A DNA stretch of 64,000 nt, from contig JAZNWU010000018.1 in the NCBI GenBank assembly GCA_045593555.1, positions 75,053-139,052 of the forward strand. Reading direction: 5' to 3'. The stretch comes from Fimenecus sp045593555. Its GTDB lineage: Bacteria > Bacillota > Clostridia > Oscillospirales > Acutalibacteraceae. The notes beneath the pieces were generated by a model. It saw only the letters and a program-made list of their open reading frames with translations, made no database searches and had not been told where the DNA came from. This document shows, piece after piece, positions 41,204-50,774 of the stretch (position 1 is its first letter; every line of letters begins with the position of its first letter). The translations under genes and the position numbers were made by a program.

Positions 41204-42844
41204 TTAACCCTCAATTTCTTTCTTAAGGATGGCACGGACTTTTTCAAGTTTTTCTGTTGCAACTTCTCTTGTTTCGCCACACATTGAGTAATAAACCTTA
41301 AGCTTTGGCTCTGTGCCTGATGGTCTTACTGCCATCCAGCTACCATCCGTAAATGTGTATTTAAGGACATTTTCCTTTGGTAAATCCTGGATTCCCTTTG
41401 AATAGTCGAGGACATTTTTTATATTATCGAAAAGTGACTGACCGTTTTCACGCATATTTGTCATAATGCTCTGAATTTTTTCTGCACCATCCTTGCCTTT
41501 AAGCACAAAAGTGTCGAGTGCATCAAGATAGAAACCAAATTTCTCGTAAATCTTATTAAGAGCATCAATAAGTGTTCTGCCATTATTCTTGTGGAAGGCT
41601 GCCATCTGACAGATAAGCATTGAAGAAACAACAGCATCCTTATCTCTTGCGTGAGTACCAACGAGATAACCGTAAGATTCCTCATAACCGATTACAAATT
41701 CTTTGTCACCGTTGATTTCATACTTGCCAATCTGGTCACCAATATATTTAAATCCTGTGAGTGTATCAACAACCTGAAGTCCGTAACTTCTTGCAATATC
41801 TGCACCGACTTCACTTGTAACAATAGTTTTTACAAGAGTTGATTTTTCGTTTAACTGTTCTTTTCTATGAGAAAGAACAAAGTCCACAAGCAATGCACCA
41901 ATCTGATTACCTGTAATGAGAACATATTCACCGTTATGAAGTACAGCAGTACCCACACGGTCACAGTCAGGGTCAGTACCTAATACTAAATCTGCATTTT
42001 CAAGTTTTGCTTGTTCAATACCAAGAGTTAAAGCATCCTTTTCTTCAGGGTTAGGTGAACGGACTGTACTGAAATTACCATCAGGCAATTCCTGACTCTT
42101 TACGATTGATACATTCATTCCATCGAGTGCTTTTCTTACAGGAATATTACCTGTTCCGTGAAGTGCAGTATAAACAATTTTAAGGTCTGATTTTTCTTCA
42201 TAGATTGACTGTTTTTTTACTTCATTAAGGAAATCGTCAAGGACTTCTTCACCGATTACTGTAATTCGTCCTTCATTAACTGCAGTCTGGAAATCGTCAA
42301 CTGCAACTGATTTTAAATCTGTAACTGCATTTACAAATTCAATAACCTGACTTGCAAACTGTGGCACTAACTGACATCCTTTTTCGTCATAGATTTTATA
42401 ACCGTTATATTCTTTCGGATTGTGACTTGCAGTAAGGACTATACCACCGTTACAGCCTAAATGTTTTGCAGTAAAGGAAAGTACAGGTGTCGGCATTAAT
42501 GTATCATAGATATAAACCTTAATTCCGTTTGCTGAAAGTACACCTGCAGCAACTTCAGAGAAATACTGTGAGTTATTTCGTGAGTCATAAGCAATTGCAA
42601 CGCTGATTTCACCGTCGAAACGACTCTTAAGATAATCAGCATAACCTTTTGTAGCCTTTGCGATTGTGTATCTGTTCATTCGGTTAGGACCTGCACCCAT
42701 AATGCCACGAAGTCCACCTGTGCCGAATTCTAATTCTTTATAAAATCTATCTTCAATTTTCTTTTCATCAGTAAGACTCAAAAGTTCATTTTTTGTATCT
42801 TCATCAAAGGTACACCAATATTCAAAAAGTTCTTTGATATTCAT
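41204..42844 (-). CDS. Phosphoglucomutase/phosphomannomutase
   Basis: 546 aa from the ATG at 42844 (AAGGAG 11 nt upstream; the GTG at 42856 is too close to the SD). The phosphoserine loop is LTASHNPKEYNGYK, the metal loop GTDPDCDRVG, the sugar-binding loop GYEESYGYLVGTHARDKDA, and the C-terminal phosphate loop VRPSGTEPKLKVYY. It interconverts hexose-1- and 6-phosphates, linking galactose and mannose breakdown from GalT, GH36 and GH38 to glycolysis. Divergent from the GH36 gene. Confidence 0.94.
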   Translation of the reverse strand: MNIKELFEYWCTFDEDTKNELLSLTDEKKIEDRFYKELEFGTGGLRGIMGAGPNRMNRYTIAKATKGYADYLKSRFDGEISVAIAYDSRNNSQYFSEVAAGVLSANGIKVYIYDTLMPTPVLSFTAKHLGCNGGIVLTASHNPKEYNGYKIYDEKGCQLVPQFASQVIEFVNAVTDLKSVAVDDFQTAVNEGRITVIGEEVLDDFLNEVKKQSIYEEKSDLKIVYTALHGTGNIPVRKALDGMNVSIVKSQELPDGNFSTVRSPNPEEKDALTLGIEQAKLENADLVLGTDPDCDRVGTAVLHNGEYVLITGNQIGALLVDFVLSHRKEQLNEKSTLVKTIVTSEVGADIARSYGLQVVDTLTGFKYIGDQIGKYEINGDKEFVIGYEESYGYLVGTHARDKDAVVSSMLICQMAAFHKNNGRTLIDALNKIYEKFGFYLDALDTFVLKGKDGAEKIQSIMTNMRENGQSLFDNIKNVLDYSKGIQDLPKENVLKYTFTDGSWMAVRPSGTEPKLKVYYSMCGETREVATEKLEKVRAILKKEIEG

Positions 42845-42945
42845 AAGTTTACACACTCCTTTTAGGCATAATTATATACAATAATATTACACTAAAATAA
42901 TAATAGTGTCAATTGAAATTCATCATATAATACGCCTTTTGTGTA

Positions 42946-42974
42946 TTGCTTTTTCAGGTGTATTAACTTATAAT
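42946..42974 (+). promoter_or_regulatory. Promoter of the GH36 gene
   Basis: TTGCTT (42946-42951), 17-bp spacer, TATAAT (42969-42974). The predicted start site lies about 20 bp before the true ATG at 43004. Confidence 0.6.
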
Positions 42975-43003
42975 TTAAATAGATGAAAGGAGCTGTTTTT
43001 GTT

Positions 43004-44641
43004 ATGAAACGCTTTAAAATAAATATTGAATACATGGTTGATAAAGTTCTTTACAAAACCAATGTTTTTGAAACAGAACATTTTAACATTAAATATATTG
43101 CAAAAGAGAGTCATATCAAACTTGATATAACTCCTTGTGTACCTATGGAAAATGTTAAGTTCAAGATGACTGTGCCTTATGATTTCCGTAGTAATTCACG
43201 AATTTTCCTTAACGGTTTTCAGTCATGGACAGAATGTCGTGAGCATTTCATAGACGATGAGCCATTGAAACTCAATGCTAAACAAGAAGCTATCAGACGA
43301 GTTCTTCCGACTTCTCCTTATGGTGACTATGATTTCGTGAAATACGACCGTAGAAAAGGTTGTTTCCACGGTTTCTCATACGGATATGTGCGTAATGAAA
43401 AGGATTTTGACTTTTTCGGTTCATTAAGCGAGCGTTTCGGCTACACAATCATCCGTGCAAATGTGCCTGACAGAGAAATTATCTTTGAGCGTGACCTTGA
43501 GGGCGTTATTATTGACAAGGAATACACGCTTATTGATGTTGTAAATTATCGTGGCAACGAAAAAGATGTTTATGACAAATACTTTGCCGATATGAACATT
43601 CCTGCACCTCGGGTTGGCAGAACAAACGGCTACACAACATGGTATAATTACTATCAGAATATTACTGAAGATATTGTTGTAAATGACCTTGAAGCACTTT
43701 CAAAGGTTGACTCAACAATTGACATCTTCCAGATTGATGACGGATACCAGACAGCAGTTGGTGACTGGCTCAGCATAAACCATGAAAAATTCCCTAACGG
43801 AATGAAAATTATTGTTGATAAAATCCACGAAAAAGGCATGAAAGCAGGTCTTTGGCTCGCTCCTCTTGGTGCACAGATAAAATCGACGGTTGCAAAAGAA
43901 CATCCCGATTGGCTCATTCGTGACAAGTACGGTAAAAAACTTGTTTGTGGTGTAAACTGGGGTGGCTTTTACGGTCTTGATATAGAAAAAGAAGAAGTAC
44001 GGGATTATATCCGAAACTTCTTCAATGTTGTACTCAACGACTGGGGCTATGATATGGTGAAACTTGATTTCCTATATTCAGCTTCTGTAATCCCGAGAAA
44101 CGGTAAGTCACGTGGTCAGTTGATGTGCGAGGCTATGGACTTTATCCGTGAATGTGTTGGTGAAAAGCTTATTCTCGGTTGTGGTGTACCACTTGCACCT
44201 GCATTTGGAAAAGTTGACTATTGCCGAATCGGTGCTGATATTGGTCTTGAATGGGATAAATTCAAAGTACATCTTGAAGATGTGTGTACAAGAACAACTC
44301 TCTGGAACACTATTTTCCGTCGTGGACTTGACGGCAGAGCATTTGCAAATGACCCTGATGTATTCCTTCTTCGTGATAACAATATGACAATGGGCTTTAC
44401 ACAGAGAAAAATCTCTGCAACAGTAAATCACATTTTCGGTAGTCTTCTTTTCACATCTGACAATGTGGGTGACTATAACCGTGAAAAAATGGATGTGCTT
44501 TTACATATTTTCAATAACACTCAGCCTGAGCTTCTATCTGCTGAGTTTATCACAAAGGAACTTATTGAAATTAATTATCTTGAGAATGGTGAGAAAAAAA
44601 GACTCTGTTTTGATAGTAATACAGGGGAACTTATGTTATAA
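43004..44641 (+). CDS. GH36-family alpha-galactosidase
   Basis: 545 aa from the ATG at 43004, which follows AAAGGAG; the ATG at 42983 has no SD. The (beta/alpha)8 barrel carries FQIDDGYQ (near 246), WLAPLGAQ, the nucleophile D355 in MVKLDFLYSA and the acid/base candidate D412 in RIGADIG. It is shorter than full GH36 enzymes (about 700 aa), having a reduced N-terminal beta domain. No signal peptide, so it works on imported alpha-galactosides such as raffinose or melibiose, with GalT taking on the galactose. Its 3' end overlaps the convergent gerC-type gene by 11 nt. Confidence 0.9.
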   Translation: MKRFKINIEYMVDKVLYKTNVFETEHFNIKYIAKESHIKLDITPCVPMENVKFKMTVPYDFRSNSRIFLNGFQSWTECREHFIDDEPLKLNAKQEAIRRVLPTSPYGDYDFVKYDRRKGCFHGFSYGYVRNEKDFDFFGSLSERFGYTIIRANVPDREIIFERDLEGVIIDKEYTLIDVVNYRGNEKDVYDKYFADMNIPAPRVGRTNGYTTWYNYYQNITEDIVVNDLEALSKVDSTIDIFQIDDGYQTAVGDWLSINHEKFPNGMKIIVDKIHEKGMKAGLWLAPLGAQIKSTVAKEHPDWLIRDKYGKKLVCGVNWGGFYGLDIEKEEVRDYIRNFFNVVLNDWGYDMVKLDFLYSASVIPRNGKSRGQLMCEAMDFIRECVGEKLILGCGVPLAPAFGKVDYCRIGADIGLEWDKFKVHLEDVCTRTTLWNTIFRRGLDGRAFANDPDVFLLRDNNMTMGFTQRKISATVNHIFGSLLFTSDNVGDYNREKMDVLLHIFNNTQPELLSAEFITKELIEINYLENGEKKRLCFDSNTGELML

Positions 44642-45776
44642 ATTCATGACCTATTCTTCTTACTTTTAATTGAACCTCGACTTCGTAATTGCTGTTTTGC
44701 AAAACGGAGTCGAGATTTTTTTCGTTCTGTTTAAAGAAATCCTGTTCGCAAATATATAAAAGTCTTGCAAGTCCCACAGAGTCACTGTTGTATTCATTAT
44801 AAAGTGAATGCAACAGTTTTTTTGTTTCTGTTTCAACATATTCTTCACCTGCTGTTTTTATTTTTTCAATATCGCTCATTTCCATAGCAGAAGAGATTCC
44901 ACCGCCGAGTTCCGAAATATCTGCCTGCATCTTGACCTTGATTTTAAAAACAGGTTTACCTTCTTTCAATGTCACTTTTCTCTCGGTTTTTGAGTCAACA
45001 ATATTCAGTGACACTTTTTTATTATCTTCAAAATTATAAGCCAATGCAGTATTATTTACGCTGTCATAAAGAACATTGAGAAATACCGTCTGGTCTTTTG
45101 AGATTTTCTCACGGTATTTTGTACTGTTAAAAAGTGCTGTTCCTGAAATCTCAACACTTTTTTCACCATCTTTTTCTTTAAGTGAAAGCAGAGGCATTGC
45201 AAAGTCCTTTGTACTTGAGTTATATCGGTTAATCAAATCATATAACTGCATATTGAAAATCCTTGCATCATATTCATAGGAGCTTATGCTCATTTCGATA
45301 CTTCCTGCACTTATATATTCCTCACCATTTTTCGCCTGTAAAATCTCACTTGCAGTTTTTTCGGCAGCAGCAATATATACAGATGAACTGTTTTCCACAT
45401 CACGGACAAAAAAGTCAATTACATCTGCCATATTTTCTTCTGTTATGCTTTTACCTAAAATGATAATTCTGTTCTGTGAATAAAGTGGTATTTTACCCTC
45501 TGTTTCAGTAACGCTTTTTAATGTTGTATAAATTGTGTCACCTTTCATTTGGTAAGTCTTAAGTGGTGGTTGAGATGCACTGTCAGAAGATGTTGCAGAC
45601 TGGGCATTTGTGTCAATTGCCTGAATTGTGACAGAATATTTTCCGTCCTTTTCAACATCAATCCCTATCCCCTGAATTACAAGTCTGTTTCGTATATCTT
45701 TTTTGTAGATTTCCTGTGAATTAAAGGTGTAAAAGGCTAAAAGAAAGGCTAATAAGACTATGCCTGCTTTTCGCAT
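44631..45776 (-). CDS. Spore germination receptor, C-type subunit (GerC family)
   Basis: 381 aa. The N-terminal hydrophobic signal (MRKAGIVLLAFLLAFYTF) leads into GerAC-like domains (RLVIQGIGIDVEKDGKYSVTIQ, GKIPLYSQNRIIILGKSI, EISGTALF). GerC proteins are normally lipoproteins of the spore inner membrane, but no lipobox Cys is present: NSQEIYKKD follows the helix. It would be membrane-anchored by the uncleaved helix. Third gene of a gerA-type operon, overlapping the permease gene by 19 nt; SD AAAGGAG. Confidence 0.9.
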   Translation of the reverse strand: MRKAGIVLLAFLLAFYTFNSQEIYKKDIRNRLVIQGIGIDVEKDGKYSVTIQAIDTNAQSATSSDSASQPPLKTYQMKGDTIYTTLKSVTETEGKIPLYSQNRIIILGKSITEENMADVIDFFVRDVENSSSVYIAAAEKTASEILQAKNGEEYISAGSIEMSISSYEYDARIFNMQLYDLINRYNSSTKDFAMPLLSLKEKDGEKSVEISGTALFNSTKYREKISKDQTVFLNVLYDSVNNTALAYNFEDNKKVSLNIVDSKTERKVTLKEGKPVFKIKVKMQADISELGGGISSAMEMSDIEKIKTAGEEYVETETKKLLHSLYNEYNSDSVGLARLLYICEQDFFKQNEKNLDSVLQNSNYEVEVQLKVRRIGHEFIT

Positions 45777-46849
45777 CTGTTATTCTCCTTTCTGCAAATA
45801 AAAAACACAAGCAATGGAATAATCAAAACTGAAACTCCTGTAATTATAATTTTTATTATGCTGTTATCAATTATCATGAACCATTCAACCTGCTGTGAGA
45901 TAAGAAGATTTGCAATTATAGTCATTATCCCTATTGCAACGAGATAATGTATTCTCTTGAATTTACCGAAATAAGTTGTGAGAATTTCTGCTTGTAAATA
46001 TATGAGCAAACCTGCTTTGATAAATGCACACATAATCCATACGCCTGTAAAAATAGCATCAAGTCGTGTAAACATTGAAAACTCTGCAAGAGAAGCCATT
46101 GTGTGAAACGGAAAAAGTTGAGTTGATGCGAAATTACCCATAACAGTAGTCGCAAAAAAGAACATAACTGCCATTAAAGATACCTGTGAGAAAAGCCAGA
46201 TATAATATCCTTTTCTGTATTTTCCTGTTACTCTTGGCATCATAAGTGCAATTATTCCGTATTCAACTGTCTGTCCCACAGCGTCAACTGATACCTTTAC
46301 AACAGGCATTACTCCGTTATAAAAAATTGGTGTCAAATTCAATAAATCTACTTTTTTAACAAGAGTAAGCATTATAAAAATCAATGCAGGAACTACTAAA
46401 ACTGCAGAGATTACAGAACTTCTACCTAAGGCTTCAAGTCCGAGATAAGCTCCGTAGCAACAGAGGATAACTGCAAAAATCAGCATGTATTCCACATCTG
46501 TTTCGGGAAATACGATTGTTCCTGCAAAAAGGTCAAGCCTTGCAATTGTCACAACTGAGAAATAGAAAAAGTACAATACAAAAATTGCAGCCACAAATTT
46601 GCCAAGGAATTTGGATTTATCATTTACTATTTCAAGGATATTTTTTCCTTTGTGTCGTCTGTAAAGGAAATATAAAGGTAACATAATCGCAGTACCGATT
46701 ATTATCCTGAATATAGGTTGTATAAGCATATCCGAAAGCCTGATGCTTTCTGTATATGACGAAAGGTATGTTACAGTTGTTAGTGTTCGTGACAAAAATA
46801 GCATTACAAAAAACTGAAATGCACTGATTTTTCCTTTTGATGTTTCCAT
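45758..46849 (-). CDS. Spore germination receptor permease subunit (GerAB family)
   Basis: 363 aa, ten predicted helices, of the APC-like endospore germination permease family (SAFQFFVMLFLSRTLTTVTYL at the start, LEALGRSSVISAVLVVPALI centrally). In Bacillus and Clostridium the B subunit binds the germinant. One nucleotide separates it from the A subunit stop and it overlaps the C subunit, so the three are one operon, probably expressed in the forespore. Confidence 0.92.
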   Translation of the reverse strand: METSKGKISAFQFFVMLFLSRTLTTVTYLSSYTESIRLSDMLIQPIFRIIIGTAIMLPLYFLYRRHKGKNILEIVNDKSKFLGKFVAAIFVLYFFYFSVVTIARLDLFAGTIVFPETDVEYMLIFAVILCCYGAYLGLEALGRSSVISAVLVVPALIFIMLTLVKKVDLLNLTPIFYNGVMPVVKVSVDAVGQTVEYGIIALMMPRVTGKYRKGYYIWLFSQVSLMAVMFFFATTVMGNFASTQLFPFHTMASLAEFSMFTRLDAIFTGVWIMCAFIKAGLLIYLQAEILTTYFGKFKRIHYLVAIGIMTIIANLLISQQVEWFMIIDNSIIKIIITGVSVLIIPLLVFFICRKENNRCEKQA

Positions 46850-46850
46850 T

Positions 46851-48350
46851 CTATTTCTCCATTTTATTTACCTGCATTCTTTTCTTACCCATAATCTTCC
46901 AATCACTTCGAAGAACCATATCACGCCACGCTCCTGATTTTGTCGGTGACAATGGTGATGTGAAAGGTACACCATAAGGGTTTATTGCAGAAGCATTTAT
47001 TAAAACTGCTGCAAAACACAACATTATTCCGTAAAACCCCGTAAGACCACCAACGATAATAAATGCAAATCGAAGTAGTGCCACAGGCTCGTAAAGAGTT
47101 GACACTACAAACGAGCTTACTGCAGTAAGTCCTACCACTATAAGCATTGGTGCAGAGAGAATCCCTGCTGTAACTGCTGATTCACCGATTACGAGTGCAC
47201 CTACAATAGAAATGGCGTGACCTACACTTTTTGGCATACGAAGTCCACCTTCACGGACTATTTCATATATAAGGTGAATTAATAGTGCCTCAAGCATTAT
47301 TGGTAATGGTGTCCTGCTTTCCTGTCCTGTTATACCAAAAATCATTGTTTCAGGTATGATTTCCTGATGAAAAGTACAGACAGCAACATAAAGTCCCGGT
47401 AAAAATACGCTAAAAAGGAAAGATACAAGTTTAAGAATACGGATAAATGTTGCATAATATGGTCTTTTAAGATAATCGTCCATTGAATGAAAATGCTCTA
47501 TAAAAAGATAAGGCACAATAAGAGCATTCGGTGTTCCGTCAACTATAATACAGATTTTGCCTTCGCTGATTTTTGCTGTCAGCACATCAGGTCTTTCCGT
47601 AAATCCCACACCACTGAATATTGACGGATGTTTTGTATCAAGAAAACTCTGCATGTAGGCTGAACCGAGAACTGTATCAACTGTCGCATTTTTAAGTCTG
47701 TCAACAACATTTTCAAGCATTTTCTTGTCAACTCTGTCCGACATATAGCAAACACAGGCACGAGTCTTTGAGGTGATGCCAACTTCAACTATCTGTGTTT
47801 TAAAAACAGGATTTCGCACACGACGACGAATCATAGTCACATTATCCTTGAAACTTTCAACAAAAGCCTCTCGTGAGCCTCGTTCCTGCATTTCTGTGTT
47901 AGGCTCAAGAACTGCTCGTTTAGGAAATCCCTGAACACCAAACATAACTGCAAAGTGAGAGTCCTGTGTCAGCATAATAATACTTCCGTAAATTGCTTCA
48001 CGGATAGCCTCATCAAGGTCATTTGTTATTGATTTGTCTATACTTGCAGAAACTCTGTCAGCAGCAGAATGGATGAGCTTGTCGCCTTTTTCATCCGAAA
48101 AATCTGCTTCAATAATTGGCAAAATTACTTGTTCGGTTGCAAGCAGACTGTCACACATACCGTCAACCATAATAAAGTAAATTTCTTTACCTTGGGTATT
48201 GTATTTTCTGTATTTCACATCAAAGGCATCACCGAATTGTGACTTGAAATACATTATATTTTTCTGCAAATCTGTATCTATATAATTTTTGTTGTCGTTG
48301 TTCTCGACATTTTCTGTTATTTCATCAACTTTTTTCTTGAACCAATCCAT
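46851..48350 (-). CDS. Spore germination receptor A subunit (GerAA family)
   Basis: 499 aa. A soluble N-terminal domain (about 1-270, with EVGITSKTRACVCYMSDRVD, TVLGSAYMQSFLDT) precedes about five membrane helices (about 300-470), including PIMLEALLIHLIYEIVREGGLRMPKSVGHAISIVG, the hallmark segment of GerA proteins. It forms the oligomeric channel-like core of the germinant receptor. SD GGTGAT. First gene of the operon; the short upstream region is shared with the divergent YetF-like gene. Confidence 0.94.
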   Translation of the reverse strand: MDWFKKKVDEITENVENNDNKNYIDTDLQKNIMYFKSQFGDAFDVKYRKYNTQGKEIYFIMVDGMCDSLLATEQVILPIIEADFSDEKGDKLIHSAADRVSASIDKSITNDLDEAIREAIYGSIIMLTQDSHFAVMFGVQGFPKRAVLEPNTEMQERGSREAFVESFKDNVTMIRRRVRNPVFKTQIVEVGITSKTRACVCYMSDRVDKKMLENVVDRLKNATVDTVLGSAYMQSFLDTKHPSIFSGVGFTERPDVLTAKISEGKICIIVDGTPNALIVPYLFIEHFHSMDDYLKRPYYATFIRILKLVSFLFSVFLPGLYVAVCTFHQEIIPETMIFGITGQESRTPLPIMLEALLIHLIYEIVREGGLRMPKSVGHAISIVGALVIGESAVTAGILSAPMLIVVGLTAVSSFVVSTLYEPVALLRFAFIIVGGLTGFYGIMLCFAAVLINASAINPYGVPFTSPLSPTKSGAWRDMVLRSDWKIMGKKRMQVNKMEK

Positions 48351-48415
48351 AAAAAATCACCATTTTTATCTTTACCTTAAAGCGAAGTAATATTCTGTAA
48401 ATAAAGGTAAATGAT

Positions 48416-49105
48416 ATGAATGGTGATTTTATGTTTGTAACTTTAATAAGAACTGTAATTCTTTATATTTTTGCTATTGTCAGCATCCGTATTATGGGAA
48501 AAAGGCAGATTGGCGAATTGCAACCATCTGACCTTGTTGTGACTCTGCTTATTTCACAGATTATTTCAATTCCGATTCAGGATACTGATATACCACTTGT
48601 GAATACGATTATTCCCATATGCCTGCTTGTAGGTTTTGAGATTTTAACGTCTGTTTTTAATATGAAAAGCATTAAATTCCGTTCCTTTATGCAAGGTAAT
48701 CCTGTGGTAATTATCAATGATGGTGTTTTAAATCAAAAACTTCTCCAAGAACTTCGTTTTACAGTTGACGATTTGCTTGAATCACTCCGTCAAAAGGATG
48801 TTTTTGATATTTCACAAGTTCAGTATGCCATTGTGGAAACAAACGGACAGTTAAGTGTGCTTTTAAAACCTGAACATGATACAGTAACCCGTGATGATTT
48901 AAATCTCAAGCCAGAACCTCAGGGATATAAATGTCCTGTGATTATTGACGGAAAATTCGTAACACAAGATTTCAGTATCTGTAACACAAATAAAAAGAAA
49001 ATAGAAAAAATTACACGAAAAGAGAATCTGCAGATACAGGATATTTTGTTAATGACTGTTGATGCCACAGGAAATCACACTATAATCAGAAAGGACAACC
49101 AATGA
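48416..49105 (+). CDS. YetF/DUF421 membrane protein
   Basis: 229 aa. Three N-terminal helices (about 8-85) include the family hallmark RIMGKRQIGELQPSDLVVTLLIS. Two small alpha/beta domains follow (VVIINDGVLNQKLLQELRFT, and CPVIIDGKF). YetF proteins of spore formers are inner-membrane proteins of partly known role (SpoVA-related 5AF/FigP-type ion functions have been proposed). It is transcribed divergently from the ger operon and overlaps the following DUF4363 gene by 4 nt, the usual pairing. Confidence 0.9.
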   Translation: MNGDFMFVTLIRTVILYIFAIVSIRIMGKRQIGELQPSDLVVTLLISQIISIPIQDTDIPLVNTIIPICLLVGFEILTSVFNMKSIKFRSFMQGNPVVIINDGVLNQKLLQELRFTVDDLLESLRQKDVFDISQVQYAIVETNGQLSVLLKPEHDTVTRDDLNLKPEPQGYKCPVIIDGKFVTQDFSICNTNKKKIEKITRKENLQIQDILLMTVDATGNHTIIRKDNQ

Positions 49106-49482
49106 AAAGAATAATAATTGCCATTTCTGTAATTGTTTTTACATTTGCTATTTCATTTACAGGTTATTTTCTTGTGGAGAAAGCCTGTAAAGAACTTGAG
49201 AGCCATTTGTCAGACATATGTAATGTGGCACAAGAAAAAAATACTGAAAAAACTGTTCTGATGTCTGAGGATGCAGTAAAAATGTGGGAAGAAGTGCACG
49301 ATACCATTGAAAGTTTCATCCGACACGAGGAAACAGATAAACTTGAAGAATTAATAAAAAGCCTTCCCGTTTATGCCAGACAAGGCAACATGGAAAGGCT
49401 TGAACAACAAGCTGATTTGGCTATCGACGAATTACATCATTTAATCCGAAACGAAAAACCATTAATCAGTAATATATTTTGA
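49102..49482 (+). CDS. DUF4363 family protein
   Basis: 126 aa: an N-terminal membrane anchor (MKRIIIAISVIVFTFAISFT) and a helical extracytoplasmic domain (ELESHLSDICNVAQ, EVHDTIESFIRHEETDKLEE). This family typically follows DUF421 genes in clostridia, as here with a 4-nt ATGA overlap, and probably forms a complex with the YetF-like protein. Function unknown. Confidence 0.85.
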   Translation: MKRIIIAISVIVFTFAISFTGYFLVEKACKELESHLSDICNVAQEKNTEKTVLMSEDAVKMWEEVHDTIESFIRHEETDKLEELIKSLPVYARQGNMERLEQQADLAIDELHHLIRNEKPLISNIF

Positions 49483-49488
49483 TTTATT

Positions 49489-50772
49489 CTATATGAGCTT
49501 TTCAACATCACTGAGTTTAATGCGTTTTGAAACGATAAAGGTCTTTCTTTTCTGCTTACCCTTATCTGTATCATATTTACCTTTTTCCTTTTCTTCCGGT
49601 GAGAAAATACCATAAGATGAAGTGACAATTGTACCATCCTTAAGGACTACATTTCCACAGTAACCTGTGTCTGCATTTGCACTAAGTGATGGCTCTTGCT
49701 GATGGTCAAGATATGTATGAGCAATCTTGATTCTGTACTGACCTTCTGTACCATTTTTCAGGTCGTCATAAGTACCGACCCAGGCAACCCACCCTTCGGA
49801 ATACCAGGTTTTCTTACCTCCGTCATGACGCATCTTTCTTACCATTTTTTTATTTCGCTCAATGGAACGGAAAGTGATGAAAAGTCTGCCATCATCAGTA
49901 TATTCTGCCTTATGACGCTCACCGTTAAGGCTTACGGGTGCTTCCACAGGCTTTGACCAGGTTTTTCCTTCATCCTGAGAGAAAATCAAAAGGCTTGTAT
50001 TTTTCTTCTTATTACAACGAGCAATAAGACAAAGCTCGTCACCTGTACCACCATCTGAACGGACACATTCAACTTCACAGATGCCTGAATAGGTTTCATA
50101 CTCTCGATACTCTGCAAGATAAGGTTCAGGCTTTGACCAACTATAGTCACCATTTTCGTTAAATGTCAAAATAGTCTTATAATTTATAAAGTCGTGGTCG
50201 TGGAAAATACCCATCCACTTATCAACAAATTCACCATTTTCCTTAAGTCGGGTAAGTGAAGCCATAGCAACGATAGGAATAAGTGGTTTTTCGCTATCAT
50301 TATCCCAGACTCGTTTGAATTCCGTCCATGTTTTACCCTCATCAAGAGAGATTGAACTGTTAAAACCACCCGGTGTTGACATACCGGGCCATTTTGAATT
50401 CGCAGAAACGAGAATCAGTTTTTCATCACCATTTTTAAACTGCAAACGATAAACTGTTGGCGTTTCAAGTGACTTTTCCCAGGATACAGGTGGATTTTCG
50501 ATTTCCTTATCATAAGAAACGCCACCATTGTCGCTGATTTTTGATAAAATCGCACCCTTACCGTGTCCTTTTGGATAAAAAGTAAGAATATCTCCATTAT
50601 TGAGAAGCACGGAATCAGGATGACCTAAATATGCACTTTTGTCATCAATTATTGAGTATTCAAAAAGATATTCCAGTTCTTCAGGTAAATCTTTCGGTTT
50701 TACACTTAAATCTACCTGAGGAATTTTGTAATAATCTACTTTTGTGGGAAATAATTTTTTCTTAAAAAACAT
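49489..50772 (-). CDS. BNR-repeat sialidase-like protein
   Basis: 427 aa, no signal peptide. A six-bladed propeller is suggested by Asp-boxes SLDEGKTW (near 143) and SQDEGKTW (near 268) and a weaker SDNGGVSY. This is the sialidase/neuraminidase superfamily. The Arg-triad of true sialidases cannot be confirmed by eye, so it may act on another sugar. The gene lies 2 bp after the ROK kinase stop, in the same direction, which suggests that a released sugar is phosphorylated by the kinase. Cytoplasmic, so it acts on imported oligosaccharides. Confidence 0.8.
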   Translation of the reverse strand: MFFKKKLFPTKVDYYKIPQVDLSVKPKDLPEELEYLFEYSIIDDKSAYLGHPDSVLLNNGDILTFYPKGHGKGAILSKISDNGGVSYDKEIENPPVSWEKSLETPTVYRLQFKNGDEKLILVSANSKWPGMSTPGGFNSSISLDEGKTWTEFKRVWDNDSEKPLIPIVAMASLTRLKENGEFVDKWMGIFHDHDFINYKTILTFNENGDYSWSKPEPYLAEYREYETYSGICEVECVRSDGGTGDELCLIARCNKKKNTSLLIFSQDEGKTWSKPVEAPVSLNGERHKAEYTDDGRLFITFRSIERNKKMVRKMRHDGGKKTWYSEGWVAWVGTYDDLKNGTEGQYRIKIAHTYLDHQQEPSLSANADTGYCGNVVLKDGTIVTSSYGIFSPEEKEKGKYDTDKGKQKRKTFIVSKRIKLSDVEKLI

Positions 50773-50774
50773 AA

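Noticed and set aside
42983..43003. Upstream ATG of the GH36 gene
   Set aside because: No SD, close to the predicted transcription start; AAAGGAG lies between it and the ATG at 43004.
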